Part shown: one piece after another, positions 35,822 through 44,746 of the stretch
How positions within the stretch are numbered: position 1 is the first letter of the stretch
Layout of the letters: every line of letters begins with the position of its first letter
Assembly (NCBI RefSeq): GCF_000009625.1
Contig: NC_002678.2
Span: 4,124,001-4,188,000 of the forward strand
Origin: Mesorhizobium japonicum MAFF 303099
GTDB lineage: Bacteria; Pseudomonadota; Alphaproteobacteria; Rhizobiales; Rhizobiaceae
Reading direction: 5' to 3'
Length of the DNA: 64,000 nucleotides
Notes under the pieces: model-generated
The model's input: the letters and a program-made list of their open reading frames with translations, nothing else
Databases searched by the model: none
Told to the model about the DNA's origin: nothing
Translations under genes and position numbers: made by a program

Positions 35822-38699
35822 GGAGCCGGTCTCCTGCCGGGTCGAAGGCGCAAGGCGCGGCGATCGTCGCCGTCCTGACCTTGCCGAGATGCTGGACTTC
35901 GATCGTCTCGCCGTGGCGCGCCGCGCCGCGCTCGATCAGAGCGAGCGCGATGGGCCGGCCAAGCGTCGGGCTCCGGTAGCTCGAGGTGACGAAGCCCTGG
36001 CTGTGCAGCCTGCCGCTCTCCCGCTTGATGCCATGCGCGCCGGTTGGCAAAGGCGCTTCGCCGGACGGCACCGTCAGCCCGACAAGCTGCAGGCGATCGC
36101 CGCGCGAGGCCTCCTCGGTAAACAGCGAACGGCGGCCGACATATTCGCTCTGGCGTTTGGTGCGTGGGCCTTCGCTGCCGAGGTCGTGTGGCAGCGTGGT
36201 GCCGTCCGTATCTTTTCCAATGACGATGAAGCCTTTTTCGGCACGCAGGATCATCAGCGCTTCGAGACCGATGACGACGGCATCGAATGACTGCCCGGCT
36301 TGCCGCAGATGCGCCCATAGCGGCTCGGCGCGATCGGCGCGAATCGAAATTTCATAGCTCCTGTCGCCGGTGAAGCTGACCCGCGCGATGCGCACCGCGT
36401 CGCCGCCATAGCTGCCATGGCCGATCGCCATATGTGGCAGATCGGCATCGTCGAGCGAGAGGCCAAGATCGACTGTTTCGAGCAGCTTGCAGGCGTTCGG
36501 TCCGGAGACGGTCAGCGTCGCCATGTCCGATGTGGCGTTGTGGATATAGACGGCCTCGCGGCCAAAGCGGTCCTGGCGCCATTCCTCCAGCCGGGCATGT
36601 ACGGCAGCGACATGCGAGGACGAGCACGACACGACGAAGCGATGCTCGTCCAGCCGCACCAGCACGCCGTCGTCGAAGACCACGCCATTCTCCGACAGCA
36701 TGAAGCCATAGCGGCAGCGGCCCGGCTTCAGCGTCGACATGGTGTTGTAGTACAGGAAATCGACGAATGCGGCCGCCTTCGGTCCGATCACCTCGATCTT
36801 GCCGAGCGTCGAACCGTCGAACAGCGCGACCGACCGGCGCGCGCGCAACGCCTCGTCCTGGATGGCGCGATCCGTATCGGCGCCACGGCCGCCATAATGG
36901 GCAGGCCGCAGCCAGCCGCCATATTCCTGGAAGATGGCGCCGCTTTCGCGATGCACGCTCTCCAGCGGCAGCCGGCGCACCGGCGCCATCAACTCGCCAA
37001 CGCGCGCGCCGGCAAAGCTCGCCAGCGGCACCGGCGTGAAGGGCGGACGGTAGGTGGTGGTGCCGACCTCCGGCACGGTGCGGCCGGTAATCCCGGCCAT
37101 CAGCGCCAGGCCGGGCAGGTTGGAGGTCTTGCCCTGGTCCGTCGCCATGCCAAGCGTCGTGTAACGCTTCAGATGCTCGACCGAGACGAAGTTTTCGCGT
37201 GCCGCCAGTTCGACGTCCTTCACCGTCACGTCGTTCTGATAGTCGATCCAGATGCGCCCTTTCGAGCCGGGCACCGGCCACGCTGCAACGATGCCGCCAG
37301 TCGCCTCCGGTCCGGTGCTGCGCGGTAGGGCGGCCGTCGTCGGACCAAGCGGCGCAACAGCTGTCCGCGCGTCGGCAAACACTTCCGACAACGAGACGGA
37401 ACCGGCTGCCGCACCGGCGACGGAAATGCCGTCAACGGGATCGCCCGGCAGGAAGGCGGCGCGGGCCCCGCTCCAGGCGAGCTTGCCCTTGGCCTGGCCA
37501 AACAGATGGATGGTGGGCGTCCAGCCGCCCGAGACCAGCAAGCAATCGGCGTCGAGCCTGGTGCCGTCATCCAGCGTCACGCCCTCGACGCGCAGTCTGC
37601 CCATGGCGGCCGCAAGCGGCCGCCCTTTGACCAGCCGCACCTTGGCCGGCGTTTCGGGGATGCCGTCGCGCCTGATGTCGACAAGCGTGACGTCGGCGCC
37701 AGCCTCGGCCAACGCTGCCGCGACTTCGCAAGCACTGTCATTGTTGGTCGCGACGACAACACGCCGGCCGACGAGAACCGCATGGCGCCTGAGATAGACG
37801 AGTGCCGCATCCGCCGACAGGATGCCCGGCAGGTCGTTGTTGGCGAAGGGCAAGGGCCGCTCGATGGCGCCGGTCGCCAGAACGATCCGGCGCGGCCGGA
37901 CCCGCCACAGCGTGTCGCGCCGGCCATCGAAATGGCGCTGGTTCAGCCCCACCAGATTGTGGTCGTAGATGCCGAAGGCGGTGGTCGATGGCAGGATGAG
38001 GTGACCGCCGGCGGTAAGTTCCGCAACCGTCTCCTCGATCCACATGGAAGCCGGCTTGCCGTCGATCTCGCCGGCGCGATGGCCGAGCGATCCGCCCGGT
38101 TCACGCTGGTCGTCGACCAGCGTGACGGAGAGGCCCGCGCCGGCGGCCATCCTGGCTGTCGCCAGTCCGGCCGGTCCAGCGCCGACCACCAGCACGTCGC
38201 AATGATGGTTGACCTGGTCCGCCGTGCCCGGCGAGGTCCAGTCGGTGTCGACCTTGCCCAGTCCGGCCATGGCGCGGATGCGCGGCTCGAACATGTGCCA
38301 GTCCGGCCACATGAAGGTCTTGTAGTAGAACGCCGCCGGGATGAAGCGCGCAAAACGGTCGAGGAAGGCGTTGCGGTCGCTCAATGCATTCGGCATGGCG
38401 TTGACGCTTTTCGCCACCAGCCCGTCGCGCGCCGGCTCGGTCGTGGCCCGCGCGTTCGGCGTCGCCTGCGGGCCGCCAATATCGACCAGCGCGTTCGGCT
38501 CCTCGACGCCGGCACCCCAGATGCCGCGCGGCCGGTGGTATTTGAAGCTGCGGCCGACGACCGCGATATCATTTGCGAGCAGTGCCGAGGCGATGGTGTC
38601 GCCGGCAAAACCGTCCACGCTTGTGCCGTCGAAGCTGAAGCGGATCGGTCGCGAGCGGTCGATGGCGCTGCCGCCGGTGGCGAGACGCGAGGCGCTCAC
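35814..38699 (-). CDS. soxA: Sarcosine oxidase alpha subunit
   Basis: 961 residues. The N-terminal [2Fe-2S]-ferredoxin-like fold (SFDGTSVDGFAGDTIASALLANDI) lacks the cluster Cys, as in this enzyme. An NAD-binding domain follows with VLVVGAGPAGLATARMAAGAG near residue 175. The C-terminal half is a GcvT-like THF-binding domain (EYGGWLRPAHYGG…FDGSTLGKIEVIGPKAAAF, then ARVSFTGDRSYEISI). It forms the main body of the heterotetramer. Start GTG 38699, overlapping the soxD stop by four bases. Confidence 0.96.
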   Translation of the reverse strand: MSASRLATGGSAIDRSRPIRFSFDGTSVDGFAGDTIASALLANDIAVVGRSFKYHRPRGIWGAGVEEPNALVDIGGPQATPNARATTEPARDGLVAKSVNAMPNALSDRNAFLDRFARFIPAAFYYKTFMWPDWHMFEPRIRAMAGLGKVDTDWTSPGTADQVNHHCDVLVVGAGPAGLATARMAAGAGLSVTLVDDQREPGGSLGHRAGEIDGKPASMWIEETVAELTAGGHLILPSTTAFGIYDHNLVGLNQRHFDGRRDTLWRVRPRRIVLATGAIERPLPFANNDLPGILSADAALVYLRRHAVLVGRRVVVATNNDSACEVAAALAEAGADVTLVDIRRDGIPETPAKVRLVKGRPLAAAMGRLRVEGVTLDDGTRLDADCLLVSGGWTPTIHLFGQAKGKLAWSGARAAFLPGDPVDGISVAGAAAGSVSLSEVFADARTAVAPLGPTTAALPRSTGPEATGGIVAAWPVPGSKGRIWIDYQNDVTVKDVELAARENFVSVEHLKRYTTLGMATDQGKTSNLPGLALMAGITGRTVPEVGTTTYRPPFTPVPLASFAGARVGELMAPVRRLPLESVHRESGAIFQEYGGWLRPAHYGGRGADTDRAIQDEALRARRSVALFDGSTLGKIEVIGPKAAAFVDFLYYNTMSTLKPGRCRYGFMLSENGVVFDDGVLVRLDEHRFVVSCSSSHVAAVHARLEEWRQDRFGREAVYIHNATSDMATLTVSGPNACKLLETVDLGLSLDDADLPHMAIGHGSYGGDAVRIARVSFTGDRSYEISIRADRAEPLWAHLRQAGQSFDAVVIGLEALMILRAEKGFIVIGKDTDGTTLPHDLGSEGPRTKRQSEYVGRRSLFTEEASRGDRLQLVGLTVPSGEAPLPTGAHGIKRESGRLHSQGFVTSSYRSPTLGRPIALALIERGAARHGETIEVQHLGKVRTATIAAPCAFDPAGDRLHA

Positions 38700-38962
38700 G
38701 CCGCGTGCTCCCCGCCAAGCGCGGTCGACGACAGCACCTCGTGGGTGACGGTGTCACGCTCCATGACGAAGAACTCGCCGCAGCTCATGTGAACCCAGAT
38801 CTCGCGCGCCGTGCCCTTCGGGTTGCTGCGCAGATAGAGATAGCTTGCCCAGCTTTCGATCGGCACCTCGGCGCCGTCAGGCCTGGCGTTGCCGGCATCG
38901 CCGCCATAGTGGAATTCGGTCTCGTCGCGCGGACCGCAGAACGGGCAAGGGAAAAGCTGCAT
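38696..38962 (-). CDS. soxD: Sarcosine oxidase delta subunit
   Basis: 88 residues. Zinc-binding Cys residues in LFPCPFCGPRDETEFHYGG near the N-terminus, then WASYLYLRSNPKGTAREIWVHMSCGEFF carrying the remaining Cys ligand, as in known delta subunits. It stabilises the heterotetramer. Start ATG 38962, 20 bp after soxB. Confidence 0.96.
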   Translation of the reverse strand: MQLFPCPFCGPRDETEFHYGGDAGNARPDGAEVPIESWASYLYLRSNPKGTAREIWVHMSCGEFFVMERDTVTHEVLSSTALGGEHAA

Positions 38963-38982
38963 GATTGCCTCGGATTCTTGTC

Positions 38983-40236
38983 TCAGTGCGCGATGCCGGA
39001 GCCGGCCGCTTCGTCGATCAGCCGCCCGCTGGCGAAGCGATCGAGATCGAAGGGGCGGCTGATATCGTTGTGCTTGCCGGTCGCCAGCAGGTTCGCCAGC
39101 AGCGTGCCGCCGGCAGGAATGGCCTTGAAGCCGCCCGTGCCCCAGCCGCAATTGAGGAAGAGGTTGGGCAGCGGCGAGGGACCGATGATCGGCGAGGAGT
39201 CCGGCACGACATCGACGATCCCTGCCCATTGCCGCATCAGCTTCAGCTGGCCGAAGATCGGGAACATTTCCAGCAGCCCGGCGATCACGGTTTCCAGCGT
39301 CGGCAGATTGCCGCGCTGCGCATAGGAGGGGACGCGGTCGAGCCCGCCGCCGATGACGATCTCGCCCTTGTCCGACTGGCTGACATAGACGCCGCAGCCT
39401 GGCGACAGCACCACCGTGTCGAGGATCGGCTTCACCGGCTCGGAGACGCAGGCCTGTAGTGCATAGGAATTGATCGGCAGCCTGAAACCGGCCTTGGCCG
39501 CCAGCACCGAGGAATGGCCGGCCACGGCCATGCCGATGCGCTCGGCGCGGATCGCGCCGCGCGTCGTCTGGACGCCGCGGCAGCGGCCGCCTTCGACGAT
39601 GAAATCGGTGATCTCGCAGTTCTGGATGATGTCGACGCCGAGCCGGCTCGCCGCCCGCGCATAGCCCCAGGCGACCGCGTCATGGCGCGCGGTTCCAGCC
39701 CTGCCTTGCCAGATGCCGCCGAACACCGGAAAGCGCGCATCCGGAGAGAAATTGTAGATCGGCGCCACGCGGCGCACATCCTCTGGCGAAAACAACTCCG
39801 CATCGATGCCGTTGATCTGCATGGCGTTGACGGTGCGCGCGCCGATCTCCATTTCGGCCGTCGAATGGCACAGATTGACCATGCCGCGCTGCGACAGCAT
39901 GACGTTGTAATTCAGGTCCTTCGACAGGCCTTCATAGAGCCGGTGCGCCAGCCCGTAGAGTTCGACGCTTTCGGGATAATAGTAGTTGGAGCGCACCACG
40001 GTGGTGTTGCGGCCGGTATTGCCGCCGCCGATCCAGCCCTTTTCCAGCACTGCGACCCGGGTGATGCCGTGATTGTTGGCCAGGTAGTAGGCTGTCGCCA
40101 GCCCGTGGCCGCCGCCGCCGATGATGATCGCGTCGTAGGTCGGCTTCGGCTCGGGCGAGCGCCAGGCCTGCTTCCAGCCGGTCTGGCCGGCCAGGCCCTC
40201 CTTGATGAGCGACAAAGCGGAATAACGACGGGTCAT
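38983..40236 (-). CDS. soxB: Sarcosine oxidase beta subunit
   Basis: 417 residues. FAD-binding DAIIIGGGGHGLATAYYLA, then GGGNTGRNTTVVRSNYYYPES. The segment TARHDAVAWGYARAA contains the His to which FMN is covalently attached in heterotetrameric enzymes, and NCGWGTGGFKAIPAGG lies near the C-terminus. It holds the active site for sarcosine oxidation. It heads soxBDAG. The upstream gap (40237–40331) contains an AT-rich palindrome ACATATATGT (40283–40292) that could be a promoter or operator element. Confidence 0.97.
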   Translation of the reverse strand: MTRRYSALSLIKEGLAGQTGWKQAWRSPEPKPTYDAIIIGGGGHGLATAYYLANNHGITRVAVLEKGWIGGGNTGRNTTVVRSNYYYPESVELYGLAHRLYEGLSKDLNYNVMLSQRGMVNLCHSTAEMEIGARTVNAMQINGIDAELFSPEDVRRVAPIYNFSPDARFPVFGGIWQGRAGTARHDAVAWGYARAASRLGVDIIQNCEITDFIVEGGRCRGVQTTRGAIRAERIGMAVAGHSSVLAAKAGFRLPINSYALQACVSEPVKPILDTVVLSPGCGVYVSQSDKGEIVIGGGLDRVPSYAQRGNLPTLETVIAGLLEMFPIFGQLKLMRQWAGIVDVVPDSSPIIGPSPLPNLFLNCGWGTGGFKAIPAGGTLLANLLATGKHNDISRPFDLDRFASGRLIDEAAGSGIAH

Positions 40237-40331
40237 GGTGTGCGGGACAAGGCTGATTTCTCAGGGCAAGCGTAATGGTATTGTACATATATGTCTAGTT
40301 CGCGGATCGATCTTGCACGCGGCGGAAGGTG

Positions 40332-40991
40332 CTAGCGTTTGCGCGAAGTCGTCTCTTCGACGTAGCGCGAGAACTCTTCGACATCCTCCGCCGGAGGCTC
40401 CTGGCCGGTGAAGCTACGCAGATAGGAGGCGACGTGCGCGAGTCGGGTGCTCATCGGCTCGTTGAGCTCAAGCGAGTAATAGCCGATCTGCATGAAATAG
40501 AGGACGCGAGCGCGCACGAATGCGTCCTCTTCCTCATAGCCATGACGCTTGAACATGTCGCGTATGGCATTGACGCGCTCCTCGTCGGCCTCATCGAGCG
40601 CGCGCCTGATGGCGGGTGAGCGCCGGGCCCAGGCTCTGATCGCGAAGTCCAGCCGGGGATCGAACAGCCTTTCATCGACCCAGCATTCGAAGATGCTCAT
40701 CACGCCGCGGATGACGGTCGCGGAAGGCCGCGAGGCGCGTTCGACGATGAACCTTGTGTTGGTCTGCCGCCAATAGTCCAGCAACTGGTCGAGCAGATCC
40801 TGGCGGCTTTTGAAATACCAGTAGAAGCTGGAGCGCGAGACGTCGAGCTGCTGGCCAAGCGTCAGCACGCGAACGCGTTCGACGCCGTCCGAGATCAGCG
40901 TTTCAAGCGCCAGCTTCAGCCAGTCTTCACGCGTGGCCTTGATGTTGCCGGTGGCGCCGGCGCGCTGGATCGTCGTTTCGAGTGCTGCCAT
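40332..40991 (-). CDS. TetR-family regulator
   Basis: 219 residues from ATG 40991; an in-frame GTG at 41009 is possible. The helix-turn-helix reads TREDWLKLALETLISDGVERVRVLTLGQQLDVSRSSFYWYFKSRQDLLDQLLDYW. The ligand domain contains EERVNAIRDMFKRHGYEEEDAFVRARVLYFMQIGYY. It lies upstream of soxB on the same strand and divergent from the aldehyde dehydrogenase gene, so it may control either or both. Confidence 0.9.
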   Translation of the reverse strand: MAALETTIQRAGATGNIKATREDWLKLALETLISDGVERVRVLTLGQQLDVSRSSFYWYFKSRQDLLDQLLDYWRQTNTRFIVERASRPSATVIRGVMSIFECWVDERLFDPRLDFAIRAWARRSPAIRRALDEADEERVNAIRDMFKRHGYEEEDAFVRARVLYFMQIGYYSLELNEPMSTRLAHVASYLRSFTGQEPPAEDVEEFSRYVEETTSRKR

Positions 40992-41230
40992 CGGTACGAC
41001 GCATGACACGCTGCATCAGCCAAATCAAGGCTATGGACATAGGTGTGCAGGGCAATTCGCCTGGGCGGAATAACGCTCTGCGGATAGCAGCCGGGTTGGC
41101 CGTAACGGCTGGCCCGGGGACTTTTGTCGCGGCTGTTCGGCCAGTGCGTGCTTTCCCGCAAGGCATTTGTCTGGCAAATACCAGTTCACACGGATGCCGC
41201 CGCGCGGCCAACCAGCAGGAAAGAGCAGAT

Positions 41231-42670
41231 ATGGCACAATTTCGAAAGAACCTCATCGATGGCGAATGGGTCGGCGACGCCGGGTCCCACAACATCAACC
41301 CTTCGGACACAGGCGATGTCGTCGGCGAATATGCCTCGGCGGGGGTCGAACAGGCCAAGCAGGCCATCGCGGCGGCCAAGGCGGCGTTTCCTTCATGGTC
41401 CCGCTCCGGTCCATTGGCCCGCCATGCGGTGCTGAAGAAGGCCTCCGACGAGATCATGGCGCGCAAGGACGAGATCGGCCGCAATCTGGCGCGCGAGGAA
41501 GGCAAGACGCTGGCCGAAGGCATTGGCGAGACCATCCGCGCCGCCCAGATATTCGATTTCTTTGCCGGCGAAACATTGCGCCTGACCGGAGAGATGGTTC
41601 CGAGCGTGCGGCCGGGTGTCGGCGTCGAAATCACCCGCGAGGCTGTCGGCGTGGTCGGCATCATCACGCCGTGGAATTTCCCCATCGCCATCCCTGCCTG
41701 GAAGATCGCGCCGGCACTCGCCCATGGCAACACCATCGTCTTCAAGCCGGCCGAGCTGGTTCCGGAGAGCGCCTGGTCCATCGTCGATATCCTGCATCGC
41801 GCCGGCCTGCCCAAGGGTGTGCTCAACCTCGTGATGGGCAAGGGCTCGGTGGTCGGCCAGGCAATGCTCGACAGCCCCGACATCAACGCCATCACCTTCA
41901 CAGGTTCGGTCGGCACGGGAAAACGCGTCGCCGCGGCAAGTGTCGAGCATATGCGCAAGTTCCAGCTCGAAATGGGCGGCAAGAACCCGCTGGTCGTGCT
42001 CGACGACGCCGATCTTGCGGTCGCCGTCGATTGCGCGCTCAACGGCGCCTTCTTCTCGACCGGCCAGCGCTGCACCGCCTCGTCCAGGCTGATCGTGACC
42101 GAAGATATCCATGACCGTTTCGTCGAGGCGCTGAAGGAGCGGATGGGCAAACTGGTGATCGGCGATGCGCTCGATGCGCAGACCCAGATCGGCCCAGTCG
42201 TCGACGCGACCCAGCTGAAGCAGGACGAGGACTATATCGCGATCGGCGTCAGGGAAGGCGCCACGCTCGCCTTCGGCGGCGAACGGCTCGACCGCAAGAC
42301 GCCCGGCTTCTATCTCAGCCCGGCCCTGCTGACCGAAGCCACCAATGCCATGCGCAGCTCGCGCGAGGAGATTTTCGGACCTGTCGCCAGCGTCATCCGC
42401 GTCAAGAATTATGACGAGGCGCTTTCCGTCGCCAACGACACGCCCTTCGGGCTTACCTCGGGCATCTGCACCACGAGCCTCAAGCACGCCACGCACTTCA
42501 AGCGCAATTCGGAGGCCGGCATGGTGATGGTCAACCTGCCGACGGCGGGCGTCGATTTCCATGTTCCCTTCGGGGGCCGCAAGGGCTCGAGCTACGGCCC
42601 GCGCGAGCAGGGCCGCTATGCCACGGAGTTCTACACCACGGTGAAGACCGCCTATACATTCGCAGGCTGA
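41231..42670 (+). CDS. NAD(P)-dependent aldehyde dehydrogenase, possibly 2-oxoglutarate semialdehyde type
   Basis: 479 residues. The NAD-site ITPWNFPIAIPAWKIAPALAHGNTIVFKP is seen, with the general base Glu in LEMGGKNPLVVLDDADL and the catalytic Cys in FSTGQRCTASSRLIV. The GQRCTASSR variant and the ending VPFGGRKGSSYGPREQG resemble alpha-ketoglutaric semialdehyde dehydrogenases of sugar and hydroxyproline pathways, but this is a resemblance, not proof. Start ATG 41231; the open frame continues back to 40982 as the antisense of tetR. It is followed closely by a DUF1349 gene. Confidence 0.9.
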   Translation: MAQFRKNLIDGEWVGDAGSHNINPSDTGDVVGEYASAGVEQAKQAIAAAKAAFPSWSRSGPLARHAVLKKASDEIMARKDEIGRNLAREEGKTLAEGIGETIRAAQIFDFFAGETLRLTGEMVPSVRPGVGVEITREAVGVVGIITPWNFPIAIPAWKIAPALAHGNTIVFKPAELVPESAWSIVDILHRAGLPKGVLNLVMGKGSVVGQAMLDSPDINAITFTGSVGTGKRVAAASVEHMRKFQLEMGGKNPLVVLDDADLAVAVDCALNGAFFSTGQRCTASSRLIVTEDIHDRFVEALKERMGKLVIGDALDAQTQIGPVVDATQLKQDEDYIAIGVREGATLAFGGERLDRKTPGFYLSPALLTEATNAMRSSREEIFGPVASVIRVKNYDEALSVANDTPFGLTSGICTTSLKHATHFKRNSEAGMVMVNLPTAGVDFHVPFGGRKGSSYGPREQGRYATEFYTTVKTAYTFAG

Positions 42671-42719
42671 TCGGGCGCCGGCCTGTCAGGCCGGCGAACC
42701 TTCACCACGGCATGAGGCA

Positions 42720-43295
42720 ATGACATTGCAGGATCTGACCTGGCTCAACCCGCCGCCGCATCACGCCATCGACGGCGATGCGGTGCGCGTGCGCACCGGC
42801 AAGGAGACCGATTTCTGGCGCGAGACCTTCTATGGCTTCTGGCGTGACAATGGCCATTTCCTGCATCGGCCGGTCGAGGGCGATTTCACTGCCGAAGTCA
42901 CCGTCAAGGGCGACTACAAGGTGCTCTATGACCAGGCCGGGCTGATGGTCCGGCTCAGCGAAACGCATTGGATCAAGGCCGGCATCGAATACACCGACGG
43001 CCTAGCCTATTTCTCCGTCGTCGTCACCAACGACACGTCGGACTGGTCGCTGGTGGCCATTCATGCCAGTCCGGACGGCGTCGGCATCCGCCTGACCCGC
43101 CATGGCGAGGCGATCCGCGTCCAGTATCTCGACGCGTCGGACGGTCACTGGAAGCCGGTGCGGCTCGCCTATTTCCCGATAACGAAGACGGTCGACGTCG
43201 GCATGATGTGCTGTTCGCCGCAGCGCGAGGGTTTCGAGGTCACATTCTCCGGATTTTCGGTCGGCCCGCCGATTTCACGGGAACTCCACGACTGA
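42720..43295 (+). CDS. DUF1349-family protein
   Basis: 191 residues, beta-rich concanavalin-like fold expected. Motifs: FHRPVEGDF-like FLHRPVEGDFTAEVTVKGDYKVLYDQAGLMVRLSETHWIKAGIEYTDG and the Trp-containing LSVVVTN-like stretch. There is no signal peptide, so it is cytosolic. Related proteins are annotated regulators of secretion or plain DUF1349; the function is unclear. It lies 50 bp after the aldehyde dehydrogenase and is probably co-transcribed. Confidence 0.88.
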   Translation: MTLQDLTWLNPPPHHAIDGDAVRVRTGKETDFWRETFYGFWRDNGHFLHRPVEGDFTAEVTVKGDYKVLYDQAGLMVRLSETHWIKAGIEYTDGLAYFSVVVTNDTSDWSLVAIHASPDGVGIRLTRHGEAIRVQYLDASDGHWKPVRLAYFPITKTVDVGMMCCSPQREGFEVTFSGFSVGPPISRELHD

Positions 43296-43360
43296 CGTTC
43301 CGGCCAGGACTGGCCCCGGAGATCCGCCTGGATTCCAAGTCTGGTGCAGGATTGCCGGAA

Positions 43361-44635
43361 TCATCCGGCGGCGCCGTTTGGTCCAAGCCCGTCACGAACG
43401 GCATCGCGGATCGCTTGCGGGCCGAACCTTGCCCATACCGCCCGATGCGCCCGAAGGCGTTGCCGCGCCCTGCGTTCGGGATCGAGACAGAGTCCGATGG
43501 CCATCTCGGCAAGCGTTTCGTCGGATTGAGACAGCAGCACCTCGTCATTTTCGACCAGGTCCAGGCCTTCGGCCGCGATCGGCGTGGCGATCACCGGCAC
43601 GCCCGCGGCCATTGCTTCCAGGATCTTGATGCGTGTGCCGCCGCCCGCCGTCAGCGGGACGATGGTGAGATGCGCGCTGGACAACAGTGGTGCGACATCC
43701 GCGGGATCTTCGATGAGCTCCACGCCAGGCAACCTGGCCAATGCCTGCACTTCCGGCCTCGGCGTGCGTCCCGCCAGGACAAGCCTGGCATCCGGCAGGG
43801 CGTTTCGGATACGGGGCAATATGACATTGGCCAATCGCTGCGCGGCATCGATGTTTGGCGGATAGGCGAGATGGCCGATGAACACGATCATCGGAAAGCC
43901 GTTGCCGGTCGACGGCTCGGCGGGCAGGGGCGCGAGACCGTCCCCGGTCTGCGGAATTCCGTTCGGAACAACGTCGATCGGGATCTTGTGCCGGGAAAGC
44001 GTCATCAGCTTCTGGCGATCCAGGTTCGAGCAGACCCATACCCTGTCGACAAGGGACAGTGCTTTTCTCTCGAGGAACCGGACGCTGAATGCTGCCGCGC
44101 TTCGCTTGGCACTGAGACGCTTGATCTGTCCGGCCAGGTCGGACTCGACATTGTGCATGTCGAGAATGAGCTGCTCCGCCAGCGGCCGCAGGGGCCGCAG
44201 CAGCTTGAACAGGCCGACGCCCTCGACAATGATGGTGTCAGGGCGGAATTCACGGACGAGTGCCTCAAGCCGCGTCAGCGCGGAACGCGGTATGCGATTC
44301 TCCGCCCTTGAGCGCCACCAGCCGATCGAGGCCGTGCGAGGCTCCCCCTCGATCGACAGGGCCTCGACCCGGATCAATGGATCGGGCGCATTCCTTACCT
44401 TGTTCGGCTTCACCGAAACCAGGCAGACCGGTCCGAACCTGGCGGCCGCTTCGGCGTTGCGATAGTTTCTCAGATCCGCACCTGAAGCCGGCGGAAAGCC
44501 CGGATCGTGCGACACGACCAGCGTACGCTTCTGGGCCGACCGCTCGGGGTGGCTGACAGCGGGTTGCGCGCCTGTGCCGTTCAATGCGGACGCCTGGGGC
44601 GTCGTGCCAGACAAGGGGCCTAATTCGGATGGCAT
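43361..44635 (-). CDS. Glycosyltransferase family 4 protein
   Basis: 424 residues with a GT-B fold. The N-terminal acceptor domain begins near KRTLVVSHDPGFPPASGADLRN. The C-terminal donor site has the EX7E-type pattern in LTAGGGTRIKILEAMAAGVPVIATPIAAEGLDLVE. It transfers a sugar from a nucleotide donor to a glycan or lipid; the acceptor is unknown. There is no signal peptide. It stands alone between convergent DUF1349 and the flavoprotein gene, so the locus gives no clue to its pathway, although the window has an exopolysaccharide region 12 kb away. Confidence 0.9.
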   Translation of the reverse strand: MPSELGPLSGTTPQASALNGTGAQPAVSHPERSAQKRTLVVSHDPGFPPASGADLRNYRNAEAAARFGPVCLVSVKPNKVRNAPDPLIRVEALSIEGEPRTASIGWWRSRAENRIPRSALTRLEALVREFRPDTIIVEGVGLFKLLRPLRPLAEQLILDMHNVESDLAGQIKRLSAKRSAAAFSVRFLERKALSLVDRVWVCSNLDRQKLMTLSRHKIPIDVVPNGIPQTGDGLAPLPAEPSTGNGFPMIVFIGHLAYPPNIDAAQRLANVILPRIRNALPDARLVLAGRTPRPEVQALARLPGVELIEDPADVAPLLSSAHLTIVPLTAGGGTRIKILEAMAAGVPVIATPIAAEGLDLVENDEVLLSQSDETLAEMAIGLCLDPERRARQRLRAHRAVWARFGPQAIRDAVRDGLGPNGAAG

Positions 44636-44746
44636 TCAGAACGATTCCGTGGTTGCAAGCGCCACCTTGTTTAGCTGAACAAGGCTTTCGTCAAGCACTG
44701 CATATTTTGAATACTGTCGCCTCGAGTCCTCGGCGTGTGGCCAGGC